From an uncultured Clostridia bacterium (GTDB lineage: Bacteria > Bacillota > Clostridia > Oscillospirales > Oscillospiraceae), in assembly GCA_947367115.1 (NCBI GenBank), contig CANBCW010000014.1:1-38618 (forward strand): a stretch of DNA of 38,618 bases, written 5' to 3'. Shown in pieces: positions 1-7,983 of this stretch (position 1 is its first letter; every line of letters begins with the position of its first letter). Below the pieces are notes generated by a model. That model saw nothing but the letters and a program-made list of their open reading frames with translations, was not told the DNA's origin and did not search any database. The translations under genes and the position numbers were made by a program.

Positions 1-1
1 C

Positions 2-64
2 CCCAATGGTGGTAAAGTTTCATCCAGCGTTCGTAACGCATTTGCGGCGGGCCATGCCCGCTAA
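2..64 (+). CDS. possible 3' end of a plus-strand gene
   Basis: An open frame enters from the left edge and stops with TAA at 62-64, giving about 20 residues ending in AAGHAR. It would converge on the glycosidase gene. Too little is present to recognise a family, and chance openness over 60 bases is quite likely. Confidence 0.15.
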   Translation, partial: PNGGKVSSSVRNAFAAGHAR

Positions 65-91
65 ACAACAATTTACCGCACTTATAACCAA

Positions 92-117
92 AGGCGCGCC
101 GAAGGTTCGGCGCGCCT
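92..117 (-). terminator. terminator after the GH2 gene
   Basis: A perfect 12-bp stem (AGGCGCGCCGAA with its complement) has a 2-nt loop and lies 14 bases past the glycosidase stop codon. On the minus strand it runs into TTTGGTT, so it should end the symporter-glycosidase transcript. Confidence 0.7.
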
Positions 118-131
118 GAAAATGAGACCCA

Positions 132-2375
132 TTATTTCTTGGGTGCCTTGATCTTATTGAGCTTGTCGTTGATGTCCAGCAGTTCTTCCTTGGTGAACTT
201 GATATTCATAGTCCCCAGCATACCGGCCAGACGGATAAAGGTGAAGCCGCTCAGCATATCCATCATGCTGCCCATGCTGCCCATATCCCCGCCGCCGGCA
301 CCGCCGCCCAACTGGGGCATCAGCTTGGCAAACAGACCCATGACTAGCATCTTGCCCTTCAGGGTAGCCATAATATCGCCAAACTTGGAGTTCAGGCTCA
401 GGTATCCCTCCGGCATAGTGATATCGAACCAGTTCAGAATAGCACTCTTTTCCTTCAGGCGGTAGGCCTCGTTGAATTTTTCCACCTTCCGGATGTCGCC
501 CTCATCCTTCAGTTCGCCGGCAACCGCAACCAAATGGGTCTGCCCCACGTTGGGCACGTCGAAATAGAAGAAGTGATCAGCCGTTTCCTTGACGCCCAAA
601 CTAACACCGTTGGCAAACAGCTCTACCGCGGGCTGGTTGGAGTAGACGGTGACCTTCGTCACATCCTCCACCCGATCCACATAGCGCTTGCCGCACAGAT
701 GGATCATGGGCTCCGGGTTCAGCCATGCCTTGTAGGCATAGAAGGAGTCCTTTTTGTACTTCCGGTCGAATGTCACCAGACCTTTATGGTTCTGACCGTT
801 CTCGCCGCCTTCGTTGCGGGCATCCGCGCCAAAGTCGAACATATTCCACACGTGGGTAGCCCACATATACTTGCGGCTGAATAGCTGTTTGATCAGTTCC
901 TCATGGTAGTATGCCTGATATTCCTCAGTATAATCACCCTGCTGGGGGTCGGAGGTATGCCAATCCAGCGCCTCGCAGCCGTATTCGGAGCAGCCGATGG
1001 GCTGCTCGGGATGCTTCTTGTGGAACTTGTCAAACCAGGGGCCGTTCATGGAGGTGTCGCCGCCGTACCAGCCGAAGTAATGATTGTAGGAGACCGTATC
1101 AGGGATGCGGACATAGGGTTCATCCATATCGCAGGGAGAGACCACCGCCATGGTAGTAGGGCGGGTCTTGTCCCAATCATGGCACAGGTCGTTCAAAATA
1201 TGGTGGTTTTCCAGCAGATCCTTGTCGGAAGCACCCTTCATGGTGATCTCGTTGGAAAGACCCCACACCACAATGGAGGGATGGTTATAGTTCTGGACGA
1301 TCAGTTCCTTCATCTGGGAGATCGTATTTTCACGGCCGGTGGGCATGTGCTGAGAGATATACGGAATCTCCGCCCAGATCACCATGCCGCGTTCGTCACA
1401 CAGATCATAGAAGAACTGGTCATGCTGATAGTGAGCCAGACGGATGGTGGTAGCGCCCACCTCGCAGATCAGATCCATATCCTCAACGTGATGCTCCGGC
1501 AGCAGGGCGTTGCCGATGCCCCAGCGATCCTGATGACGGCTGACACCGCGCAGCGGATACTCCTCGCCGTTGAGGATGAAGCCCCGCTCCGGATCGATTG
1601 TATAACTGCGGCAGCCAAAGCGGGTGGACACGTTGTCCAGAACAGCTCCGTCTTTCAGCAGCTCGGCCTTGACACTGTACAGGTAGGGATCCTTGCGTCC
1701 GTGCCACAGATGAACGTTTTCAATGGTGGTGGACAGCTTGGTGCCGGTGCCTTCGTGGGTGCTCAGTACATTACCCGCCTGATCCATGAAGGTATAGCGG
1801 ACGGTCTGACCCTTGGCAGGATTGGTGACGAATACCTCCACCTCTACATCGGCGTTGGTGCCGTTGACCAGCGGCGTGACCTTGATTCCGGGGCCGCCGT
1901 AGTAGTCCAGATCAAAGTGGGATTCGTTGACGCAGATGATGTTCACATCCCGATACAGTCCGCCATAGAAGGTAAAGTCTGCCACCTGGGGATACACCCG
2001 GTCATTGGGTGCGTTGTCCACCGCGATGACCAGCAAATTCTCATCTCTCAGGCTGTCGGTGATGTCCACACGCCAGGTGGAGTAGCCACCGTCGTGGCTG
2101 GCCTTCTTTTCGCCGTTTAAGTACACATCGGCAGAGGAATTGGCACCGTTGATCTCCAGATAATAGCGATCCGCCTGGGGCAGATCCATTTTCTGAATAT
2201 CCTTGGCGTAGTAGCAGGTACCCCTGTGGTAATCGTTGCCGCCGTCCTGACCGTCGATGCCGTTCCAGGAATGGGGCAGATTCACCCAATCCCAGAGAGT
2301 CGGCAGTTCTGTGGGCACAGCGGCTGCCTGCTTGGTAAACGCCCATTTACGGTTGATGTTTACAATTGTACGCAT
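132..2375 (-). CDS. glycoside hydrolase family 2 enzyme (beta-galactosidase or beta-glucuronidase type)
   Basis: A 747-residue retaining exo-glycosidase. The N-terminal jelly-roll (about 1-180, with GANSSADVYLNG and FYGGLYRDV), Ig-like domain and TIM barrel of GH2 follow in order. The acid/base is Glu376 in GLSNEI and the nucleophile is Glu464 in CSEYGCE. The stretch NHKGLVTFDRK resembles both the galactosidase loop and the NxK motif of glucuronidases, so the substrate is open. There is no signal peptide, so it is probably cytoplasmic, acting on a sugar imported by the symporter just upstream. The last 75 or so residues are an odd Gly/Met-rich tail (GGGAGGGDMGSMGSMM) ending in a charged helix. 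The start is the ATG at 2375, preceded by GGAGGAAATTATTTC; the frame is open further upstream but has no better ribosome site. Confidence 0.9.
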   Translation of the reverse strand: MRTIVNINRKWAFTKQAAAVPTELPTLWDWVNLPHSWNGIDGQDGGNDYHRGTCYYAKDIQKMDLPQADRYYLEINGANSSADVYLNGEKKASHDGGYSTWRVDITDSLRDENLLVIAVDNAPNDRVYPQVADFTFYGGLYRDVNIICVNESHFDLDYYGGPGIKVTPLVNGTNADVEVEVFVTNPAKGQTVRYTFMDQAGNVLSTHEGTGTKLSTTIENVHLWHGRKDPYLYSVKAELLKDGAVLDNVSTRFGCRSYTIDPERGFILNGEEYPLRGVSRHQDRWGIGNALLPEHHVEDMDLICEVGATTIRLAHYQHDQFFYDLCDERGMVIWAEIPYISQHMPTGRENTISQMKELIVQNYNHPSIVVWGLSNEITMKGASDKDLLENHHILNDLCHDWDKTRPTTMAVVSPCDMDEPYVRIPDTVSYNHYFGWYGGDTSMNGPWFDKFHKKHPEQPIGCSEYGCEALDWHTSDPQQGDYTEEYQAYYHEELIKQLFSRKYMWATHVWNMFDFGADARNEGGENGQNHKGLVTFDRKYKKDSFYAYKAWLNPEPMIHLCGKRYVDRVEDVTKVTVYSNQPAVELFANGVSLGVKETADHFFYFDVPNVGQTHLVAVAGELKDEGDIRKVEKFNEAYRLKEKSAILNWFDITMPEGYLSLNSKFGDIMATLKGKMLVMGLFAKLMPQLGGGAGGGDMGSMGSMMDMLSGFTFIRLAGMLGTMNIKFTKEELLDINDKLNKIKAPKK

Positions 2376-2410
2376 GAAATAATTTCCTCCCAAAAACAGC
2401 TTTTTTAAAT

Positions 2411-2431
2411 GGGAGGGGCAGAGCCCCTCCC
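2411..2431. promoter_or_regulatory. intercistronic hairpin between symporter and glycosidase genes
   Basis: A 9-bp perfect stem (GGGAGGGGC and its complement) has a 3-nt loop and sits in the 79-base gap between the two operon genes. No T-run follows on the minus strand, so it more likely stabilises or processes the transcript than terminates it. Confidence 0.4.
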
Positions 2432-2454
2432 CTGAGTGCATATGATGAACGCGT

Positions 2455-3885
2455 TTACTCTCCGCGCTTTGCTTTCAGCGCGGCGATATTGGCATCCACC
2501 TGCTTCTTGTGCAGAGGATACCAGAACCAAAGCACCAAGCCCAGCAGCAGGAAGCCCAGAGCGGGAACCAGCGTGGCGATATTGAAGATTCCATCCAGCA
2601 CCTCGGGCGTTTGCGCAACGCCCTGTTCCAGAGCCTTGGAATTGTAGCCGATCATTTCCAGCAGCCATCCGGCAAGTCCCGAAGCCACCGCCTGACCCAG
2701 CTTCCGGGCGAACGAGTACAGCGCATAAACAGAGCCATCCTCGCGGACACCGTTTTTGATTTCGGAGTAGTCGATCACATCGGTGATCAGCGCCCAGCAT
2801 ACCATGGAGAATACGCCAAGTCCCAGCCAGTTCAGACCCTGCAGAGCAATGAACACCCACATATTCGCGGGTTTCAGGATCCACGTAACGACGCAGATAA
2901 CCGTAGCAAACAGGCAGGATACGATGGACACTTCTGCCTTACCGAACTTAGTAGTCAGCGGCTTCGCGGCAACAGAAGCAATCAGCATACCGACCATCAT
3001 CACCATGGAGGACATGGACTGGCCTGCGCTACTGCCGTAATAGTCAGGGTAGATGTAGGCACCCATGCTCTGCATGGTCAGCTGTGCCATCAGCATCAGA
3101 ATGGAAGCAACAATGATGGAGATCAGCGCCCGGTTTTTCACCGCGTTGGCCAGCATCTTCACCACAGAAACCTTTTCCTGCTTCTCGGGAGCCTTATAGG
3201 GAACACGCTCCGTAATCAGCTTATACGCAAGCAGATAACACACAATCGCCAGTACAGAGAACACACCCGCCGCGATGGCAACCTTACCGCCATTGAGAAC
3301 GCTAAGGGTTTCACCTGTCGCGGAAGTCACCTCATCAAAGGCAATCAGAGGCAGGCCAATGCCAATGACCATGCCCGCCAGCATGCCGCCCATGGTACGG
3401 AAGGTGGATAGGCTCGCCCGATCCCCTGCGTCGGAAGAAATCGCGGAAGCCATGGAGCCATACGGAATGTTGATGCCGGTATAGCAGAAGGAGCCCCACA
3501 GGATATAGGTAATGCACAGATAGGCAATGCGAACCCCATCCGACCAGGACTTGACCACATCCGTTGCCAAACCGGGCGCGTACATCAGGAATGATGCAAT
3601 TGCGACAGGCACACACATTCTGAGCAGCCAGGGTTTGAACTTACCGGCAGCAGTCGGCTTCGATGCGTCACAAATCCGCCCCATTGTAACATCGGTAATC
3701 GCATCCACGAAGCGAGCCAGCATCATTAACGTACCGACAACACCGGCGCTGACACCCATGACATCGGTGTAGAATTTCATAAGGATACTGGTGGACAGGA
3801 TGAAGGTAAAATCGTTGCCGAAGTCACCGAACATATAGCCCAGCTTGTCGCGCAGGCCAAATGGCCGCAGGGTTTTTTGCTTCAT
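2455..3885 (-). CDS. GPH-family sugar:cation symporter (major facilitator fold)
   Basis: A 476-residue polytopic membrane protein of the glycoside-pentoside-hexuronide:cation symporter family (relatives MelB, GusB, XynP). It opens with FGLRDKLGYMFGDFGNDFTF, the usual N-terminal signature, followed by about twelve hydrophobic helices; DVTMGRICDASKP lies in the first cytoplasmic loop and VIDYSEIKNGVREDGSVYAL in the late loop. It should import the glycoside cleaved by the GH2 enzyme encoded 79 bases downstream. The length is normal for the family. The start is the ATG at 3885 after GAAGGAGCGCTGATT; residues encoded upstream of it lack a ribosome site. The transported sugar cannot be told from sequence. 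Confidence 0.88.
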   Translation of the reverse strand: MKQKTLRPFGLRDKLGYMFGDFGNDFTFILSTSILMKFYTDVMGVSAGVVGTLMMLARFVDAITDVTMGRICDASKPTAAGKFKPWLLRMCVPVAIASFLMYAPGLATDVVKSWSDGVRIAYLCITYILWGSFCYTGINIPYGSMASAISSDAGDRASLSTFRTMGGMLAGMVIGIGLPLIAFDEVTSATGETLSVLNGGKVAIAAGVFSVLAIVCYLLAYKLITERVPYKAPEKQEKVSVVKMLANAVKNRALISIIVASILMLMAQLTMQSMGAYIYPDYYGSSAGQSMSSMVMMVGMLIASVAAKPLTTKFGKAEVSIVSCLFATVICVVTWILKPANMWVFIALQGLNWLGLGVFSMVCWALITDVIDYSEIKNGVREDGSVYALYSFARKLGQAVASGLAGWLLEMIGYNSKALEQGVAQTPEVLDGIFNIATLVPALGFLLLGLVLWFWYPLHKKQVDANIAALKAKRGE

Positions 3886-3940
3886 AATCAGCGCTCCTTC
3901 TCTTGCTTTCTTCACCACGGTCAAATGACCTGATAGCTGT

Positions 3941-3969
3941 ATTGTATAACAAAAAGATCCGATTTGCAA
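3941..3969 (-). promoter_or_regulatory. promoter of the symporter-glycosidase operon
   Basis: Read on the minus strand: TTGCAA (-35), 17 bases, TACAAT (-10), about 55 bases before the symporter ATG. The A/T-rich sequence upstream may hold an operator, but no clear palindrome was found. Confidence 0.55.
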
Positions 3970-4072
3970 TTGGGAAATTTGGTCAATTTATCTAGTTTAC
4001 ACTTTGTTAATAAAAATTTCATTTTCATTTCCACCATCCTACAGGACTTCCTGATATTCCCGAATATTTCTC

Positions 4073-4101
4073 TTGACACACCGCTTTGAAACTGGTATGA
4101 T
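4073..4101 (+). promoter_or_regulatory. sigma-A-type promoter for the small Cys-rich gene
   Basis: TTGACA matches the -35 consensus in full, the spacer is 17 bases, and TATGAT matches the -10 in 5 of 6. It lies 24 bases before the ATG at 4126, so the leader is very short. Confidence 0.85.
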
Positions 4102-4125
4102 GCAGAAAACACGGAGGTACAACTA

Positions 4126-4488
4126 ATGTCTGATTGCCATTCCTTCGACCGTGGCTGCGGCAGCTGCAGCGGCTGTGCCCGGGAGCTGACCTTGACGCAG
4201 GCGGAGCTGCGGATGCTGGAAAAGCTTGCTCAGATCCCCTTTCTGCCCATTGCCCGAGCCATCGACGATGCCACCCCCATCTACCTGGAGGACAGTGACC
4301 TTTCCCAATCGGAATACAGCTTGGTTCTTCAGCTGTTGGAGAAAAAGAATCTGATCACTCTCGACTTTGATAAGCCCCTGAAAAATTACACCCCCTCCCC
4401 TGCCTACCCCATTCACGGAAGCATGGCACTGACCGCCAGAGGTCAGCACGTCATTGAGCTGTTGGAGCTGCAAGGCACGCAGGAATAA
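4126..4488 (+). CDS. small Cys-rich protein, winged-helix-like, function unknown
   Basis: A 120-residue protein and the only ordinary plus-strand gene in the window outside the insertion sequence. The N-terminus carries four cysteines at 4, 11, 14 and 17 (CGSCSGC), which could hold zinc or an iron-sulfur cluster. The rest (helix TQAELRMLEKLAQIP, a second helix around YSLVLQLLEKKNLITLD, then a strand and a final helix ALTARGQHVIELLEL) looks like a compact winged-helix fold, as in small regulators, but the family was not recognised. GGAGG lies 9 bases before the ATG. It has its own strong promoter and a shared terminator, so it is monocistronic. A DNA-binding or redox-sensing role is only a guess. 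Confidence 0.75.
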   Translation: MSDCHSFDRGCGSCSGCARELTLTQAELRMLEKLAQIPFLPIARAIDDATPIYLEDSDLSQSEYSLVLQLLEKKNLITLDFDKPLKNYTPSPAYPIHGSMALTARGQHVIELLELQGTQE

Positions 4489-4496
4489 AAAAAATT

Positions 4497-4523
4497 CGCC
4501 CTCCGGAAATTTCCCGGAGGGCG
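4497..4523. terminator. bidirectional terminator between convergent genes
   Basis: Stem CGCCCTCCGG (10 bp) with loop AAATTTC is flanked by an A-run on the left and TTTGATTT on the right. It can end both the plus-strand Cys-rich gene and the minus-strand lipoprotein operon. Confidence 0.85.
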
Positions 4524-4529
4524 TTTGAT

Positions 4530-5054
4530 TTAGACCATGTTGTACAAAATAGAAGAGACCTTACCGTCTGTCAGATTGAAGCGCAGGCTCATGCCATCCT
4601 TGGCGTAGATCAGGCAGCTATCGCTGGAAGCGGCATCGGCTTCACCATAGGCAGCCTTGACCTGATCGGCAGTATTGCCGATGCAGATGCCCTTCTCGGT
4701 GGATACAAGATCATCCTCCAGGTAAATGGAGTAGATCCGCTCATAGCCCTGCTCGTTGTTGGTGGAGATCTGAATGCTGCTGTAATAGTAGACCGTATCC
4801 TCACCGCCAAAGGCGCAGCTCTGGGAGGTGTACTTATCCTTAGGCTCGCCCAGCTTGGTCAGGACGCTGTCCACAGCCATGTCCACGCCGAACTGGGTGC
4901 CATTGTACGTGAAGGTATAGCCCTTCGGGGTGGTGGAGGGGGTCACATCGCTGTTTGTAGTGCCGGCAGGCTCCGTGGCAGCGGGATCACCGCCGCAGGC
5001 ACACAGCGACAGCACCAGTATCAGTGCCAGAGCAATCAGCATATATCTTTTCAT
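4530..5054 (-). CDS. small secreted lipoprotein
   Basis: A 174-residue protein whose N-terminus MKRYMLIALALILVLSLCAC is a lipoprotein signal with the lipobox LCAC, followed by a short Thr/Pro-rich tether. The mature part (GYTFTYNGTQFGVDMAVDSV, then KLGEPKDKY and a later GYE-type repeat GNTADQVKAAYGEAD) looks like two copies of the small alpha/beta unit found in DUF4309-like or BamE/SmpA-like lipoproteins; that resemblance is from memory. It is the last gene of a three-gene operon, starting 21 bases after the SGNH-like gene. The ATG at 5054 follows AAAGGAAAACGTTTT; a TTG six codons upstream is less likely. Confidence 0.75.
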   Translation of the reverse strand: MKRYMLIALALILVLSLCACGGDPAATEPAGTTNSDVTPSTTPKGYTFTYNGTQFGVDMAVDSVLTKLGEPKDKYTSQSCAFGGEDTVYYYSSIQISTNNEQGYERIYSIYLEDDLVSTEKGICIGNTADQVKAAYGEADAASSDSCLIYAKDGMSLRFNLTDGKVSSILYNMV

Positions 5055-5075
5055 AAAACGTTTTCCTTTCAATCA

Positions 5076-6149
5076 TTATTCCAGCCCGGTAAAACCGGTG
5101 AGCTTTCCGTTTTCCTCCAGGAGCTTCTCCTGGGTCTTTTTGATCTGATTGTACTGTTCGGTCAGTACTGTCCAGATCGCCTCATATTCCGCTTCCCCGC
5201 GGTGATCGGTGAGCGCCAGCTCATCTACCAGGATCTGTCCGAAATAAGCGGACAGCTTCTCCGCACCGGACAGGTTCAGATGGCCGCCCTGATCATAGGT
5301 GTCGGTGTTGTAGTCAATACCGATCTCATCCGTAACCTTAAGGAAGTTGTAGTAACGCAGGCCGTATTGTTCCGCGTAGGCCTTCACCTGATCATCCCAC
5401 TGATCGTACCAATACCACTGCGGAGTATTGGTAGGGGCCTTCATCAAGATCAGTTCCACGCCGTTTTCCTCGCACAGAACGCGCATCTTGTCCAGATACT
5501 CCCAGCACACATCGGCCAGGGTGTAATCGCCCAGTTCCTGCCCCCTGCGAAGCTCGTCAACACCATCCACGTCAATGCGCATCAGATATCCGTTGATCGA
5601 CAGTTGGGGAACTTCCTTGAACGCATACTCAAAATCCTCGGCTTTCAGCTCGCTCCACCGGGAATGGAACCGCAGCAGTGGGAATACATAGGAAATAAAA
5701 TCCTCTTCCTCCGTCATGGATGCCTGGATCGAGGCCGCCTTGCTCTGCGACCACTTCATGCCGTCCAGTGCCAGGCGGTTGTAGGCCTCGCTCTGCGGTT
5801 CGCCGTACTTCATAGAAAGCACATTGAACACGAACGCCTTCGGCGTTTCGTATCGCAGCGTCTCCTCCATCAGATAATAGGAATGCCAGATCAGCTGCTG
5901 GGGGCTGCCGCGGACATAGGAAGCAATGCCGTAATCCTCCCACAGCTTCACCGGGGAGATATTCTCATAGACTTCACAGTCGCCGACAAATACCACATCG
6001 TGATTTTTTGCAGAGTCGTAATACTCCGCGATCAATCTGCCGTCCACCGCTTCTGTCACATACTTTGGCATCAGGATGCGCTGGAGCGTGAAAAGCACCA
6101 GCACCAACACCAGCACAAACGCGGTAATTTTCAAAATTCGTTTTATCAT
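5076..6149 (-). CDS. SGNH/AlgX-like membrane-anchored protein with Cys at the nucleophile position
   Basis: A 357-residue protein with one N-terminal transmembrane helix (about residues 7-22) and an extracytoplasmic SGNH-hydrolase-like domain. Block I reads VVFVGDCEVYENISP, with Cys58 where GDS would carry the Ser. The late block YDQGGHLNLSG supplies Asp286 and His290 in the place of the catalytic DxxH. Central motifs include RGSPQQLIWHSYYLMEETL and VELILMKAPTN. Relatives such as AlgJ/AlgX and DltD act on acyl groups of cell-surface polymers. The gene lies 9 bases after the transglutaminase-like gene and before a lipoprotein gene, so the three products probably work together at the cell surface. 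Whether it is an active cysteine esterase or a binding protein is not shown. Confidence 0.72.
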   Translation of the reverse strand: MIKRILKITAFVLVLVLVLFTLQRILMPKYVTEAVDGRLIAEYYDSAKNHDVVFVGDCEVYENISPVKLWEDYGIASYVRGSPQQLIWHSYYLMEETLRYETPKAFVFNVLSMKYGEPQSEAYNRLALDGMKWSQSKAASIQASMTEEEDFISYVFPLLRFHSRWSELKAEDFEYAFKEVPQLSINGYLMRIDVDGVDELRRGQELGDYTLADVCWEYLDKMRVLCEENGVELILMKAPTNTPQWYWYDQWDDQVKAYAEQYGLRYYNFLKVTDEIGIDYNTDTYDQGGHLNLSGAEKLSAYFGQILVDELALTDHRGEAEYEAIWTVLTEQYNQIKKTQEKLLEENGKLTGFTGLE

Positions 6150-6158
6150 TTTCTTTCC

Positions 6159-7703
6159 TCAGGGTGCAATTTCGATTCCCTCATACTCAGGAAGGGTCTT
6201 ATCATAGACGTAGAAATTCGGTCTGCGTGCCGCCACCGTTTTATCTTCGGTATACACTGCCAAATCACTGTCGGTCATTTTGGAATGGTCAACTCCGTCC
6301 ACCTTTACCGCGGTCGGACAGGAATCCACATGATAGTATTTTCCGTCCTCATGGAGCACCAGATTCCACCAGTGGTGACTGGTTCCGCCCACGCGGGTCA
6401 CTTCCAAATTCTCGATGCCCAGCATATTCAGCATGATCACGTTCATGGCGTAATACGTGTAGCAATCGCCCGCACCGGTCGTGAAGCCCTCGTACGCCGC
6501 GTGAACGATGCTGGTTTTATCCGACGTGCCCACAAACAGAACATTTTTTCTTGAATAACGGTAGACCGCATAGATTTTCTGATCCCGGGTCATATTAGGG
6601 GTAATGATCTGATCCAGCACGGCCTGCGCGTAGCGCTCCACAGCCACCCGAGCCGCGTCCTCCACAATGATATTCCGCGGCACGATCGTCGTATTCCCAT
6701 CTGTGTCGGCAGCAGAATAGTAAACGATGTAGGTTCCCTCCGTCATCTTGTCAACGCCTGCTGCATCCACTGTAAAGCTGACTTCCCCATCCTGAGGATC
6801 CACAGCCGTTACGCCGGTTTTATAGGAGATGGTGTTGCCCACCTGTACGTGCAGATCTGTCAGCCCCTCAAACTGAGGCGCGTTGGCAGCCGGGATCACG
6901 TCGATCACCGAATCAACGGTCGCCGTATTTCCATAAGCATCCGTCAGCACCAGCGTCACCGGATAGCTGCCCACTATGGTCAACTCCGGCTCCTGCTGAT
7001 AGGTGACTGTGACAGCCGAATGATCCTGAATGTCCGTAACCAAAGACTCCGGACTAGGCACGGTACCGGCTTCGGCTTCAATGCGCTGGGCAGCAGCCTG
7101 CGGCGGGATGCGCTCCTCCACGCTGTAGATCACTTCATATTCCCGCCCGGCACACAGAACCGTCAGAGTCACATTGCCGCACTGATCCTGCGGAAGCAGA
7201 TCCGGCACTGTCCCGGCAAATTCCGCTCCAAGGCTCTCATCGCGCACAAAGTCACCGATTTCAGGTGCCTTTTCTTCGCCCATAAGAACCGTTACCTTCT
7301 GCTCCAGATGGAACACATGAAGTGCTGCCTGCCGTGTGCAGGTCTCTTCGCCGTTGGAGAATACCAGTGTGACCGTTTGATCGCCGATGGTTTTCTCCGG
7401 TTGTTCTTTAAAAGATACTGTGATGCCGCCATCTGCCAGCCCTGTGACAAAGTCTTCCGGCATGGGTAACCCTGTATCTGCCACCGTGACGCTTTGCAGT
7501 TGAATGTTCTCCGGAAGCTCCAGCACGGCGGACGGCTTTTCCAGGTCGTGCAGTGCCGCCCAGATGGCTGTGCCCGCAATACCGAAAATCAGCACGATGA
7601 TGACGATCATCGCCGTCCGTTGGTTGCGCCGCCTTTGATAGCGCCGGCCTCGCGCGCGACGCCGGGTATTCTGATATTGACCTTGATTGCTGTATAATGG
7701 CAT
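6159..7703 (-). CDS. membrane-anchored Ig-like protein with C-terminal transglutaminase-like domain
   Basis: A 514-residue protein. A very basic N-terminus (RRRARGRRYQRRRNQR) precedes one transmembrane helix (about 32-50), so the body is outside the cell. Several Ig-like/DUF5011-type units follow (for example SYPVTLVLTDAYGNTATVDS and GTYIVYYSAADTDGNTT), then a bacterial transglutaminase/protease-like domain. The catalytic triad is visible: Cys414 in GAGDCYTYY, His444 in HHWWN and Asp460 in YHVDSC. It is the first gene of a three-gene operon. The ATG at 7703 follows GGGGGGACTGAA; an in-frame ATG at 7721 has no ribosome site. Likely a cell-wall protein that cuts or crosslinks; the substrate is unknown. 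Confidence 0.85.
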   Translation of the reverse strand: MPLYSNQGQYQNTRRRARGRRYQRRRNQRTAMIVIIVLIFGIAGTAIWAALHDLEKPSAVLELPENIQLQSVTVADTGLPMPEDFVTGLADGGITVSFKEQPEKTIGDQTVTLVFSNGEETCTRQAALHVFHLEQKVTVLMGEEKAPEIGDFVRDESLGAEFAGTVPDLLPQDQCGNVTLTVLCAGREYEVIYSVEERIPPQAAAQRIEAEAGTVPSPESLVTDIQDHSAVTVTYQQEPELTIVGSYPVTLVLTDAYGNTATVDSVIDVIPAANAPQFEGLTDLHVQVGNTISYKTGVTAVDPQDGEVSFTVDAAGVDKMTEGTYIVYYSAADTDGNTTIVPRNIIVEDAARVAVERYAQAVLDQIITPNMTRDQKIYAVYRYSRKNVLFVGTSDKTSIVHAAYEGFTTGAGDCYTYYAMNVIMLNMLGIENLEVTRVGGTSHHWWNLVLHEDGKYYHVDSCPTAVKVDGVDHSKMTDSDLAVYTEDKTVAARRPNFYVYDKTLPEYEGIEIAP

Positions 7704-7759
7704 TTCAGTCCCCCCGGTCATCCATGTAAAAAGGTTTTTGGCTGCCCAGCCTAAATTTT

Positions 7760-7788
7760 AGTTTATCATATTTATAATCGGATTTCAA
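7760..7788 (-). promoter_or_regulatory. promoter of the transglutaminase-SGNH-lipoprotein operon
   Basis: On the minus strand: TTGAAA, 17 bases, TAAACT with an extended TGA just before the -10, about 57 bases from the ATG at 7703. Confidence 0.5.
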
Positions 7789-7937
7789 CACCGGGTTTAC
7801 CTAAAAGTATGGATAACTCTTTAATTTTTCGCAGATTTCAACCAAATCCGGAATACATTTCATATCCTATTTCCAATTGTTGTATTTCAAGGGTCTGCGC
7901 GTATGGTTTTCGCAGCACGCATTGCCTGATGATAGAC

Positions 7938-7982
7938 AATACCCCTTTCAGCTTGGAACTGCGCCATGCTGAAAGGGGTATT
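7938..7982. terminator. long perfect hairpin after the helicase-nuclease gene
   Basis: A 15-bp perfect stem (arms 7938-7952 and 7968-7982, containing ACCCCTTTCAGC) with a 15-base loop begins one base past the helicase stop. It should terminate that gene and shield the next operon. The remaining 150 bases up to the promoter at 7760 show nothing else. Confidence 0.75.
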
Positions 7983-7983
7983 C

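Noticed and set aside
72..90. TTACCGCA near the left edge as a third recombination site
   Set aside because: Only 8 bases match the 27-bp site and the palindrome is absent.
903..2120. A 405-codon plus-strand open frame opposite the GH2 gene
   Set aside because: The GH2 catalytic motifs are on the minus strand; the plus frame has no recognisable domain.
2376..2441. Longer N-terminus of the GH2 enzyme
   Set aside because: The extra 22 residues include the intercistronic hairpin and ribosome site of the ATG at 2375.
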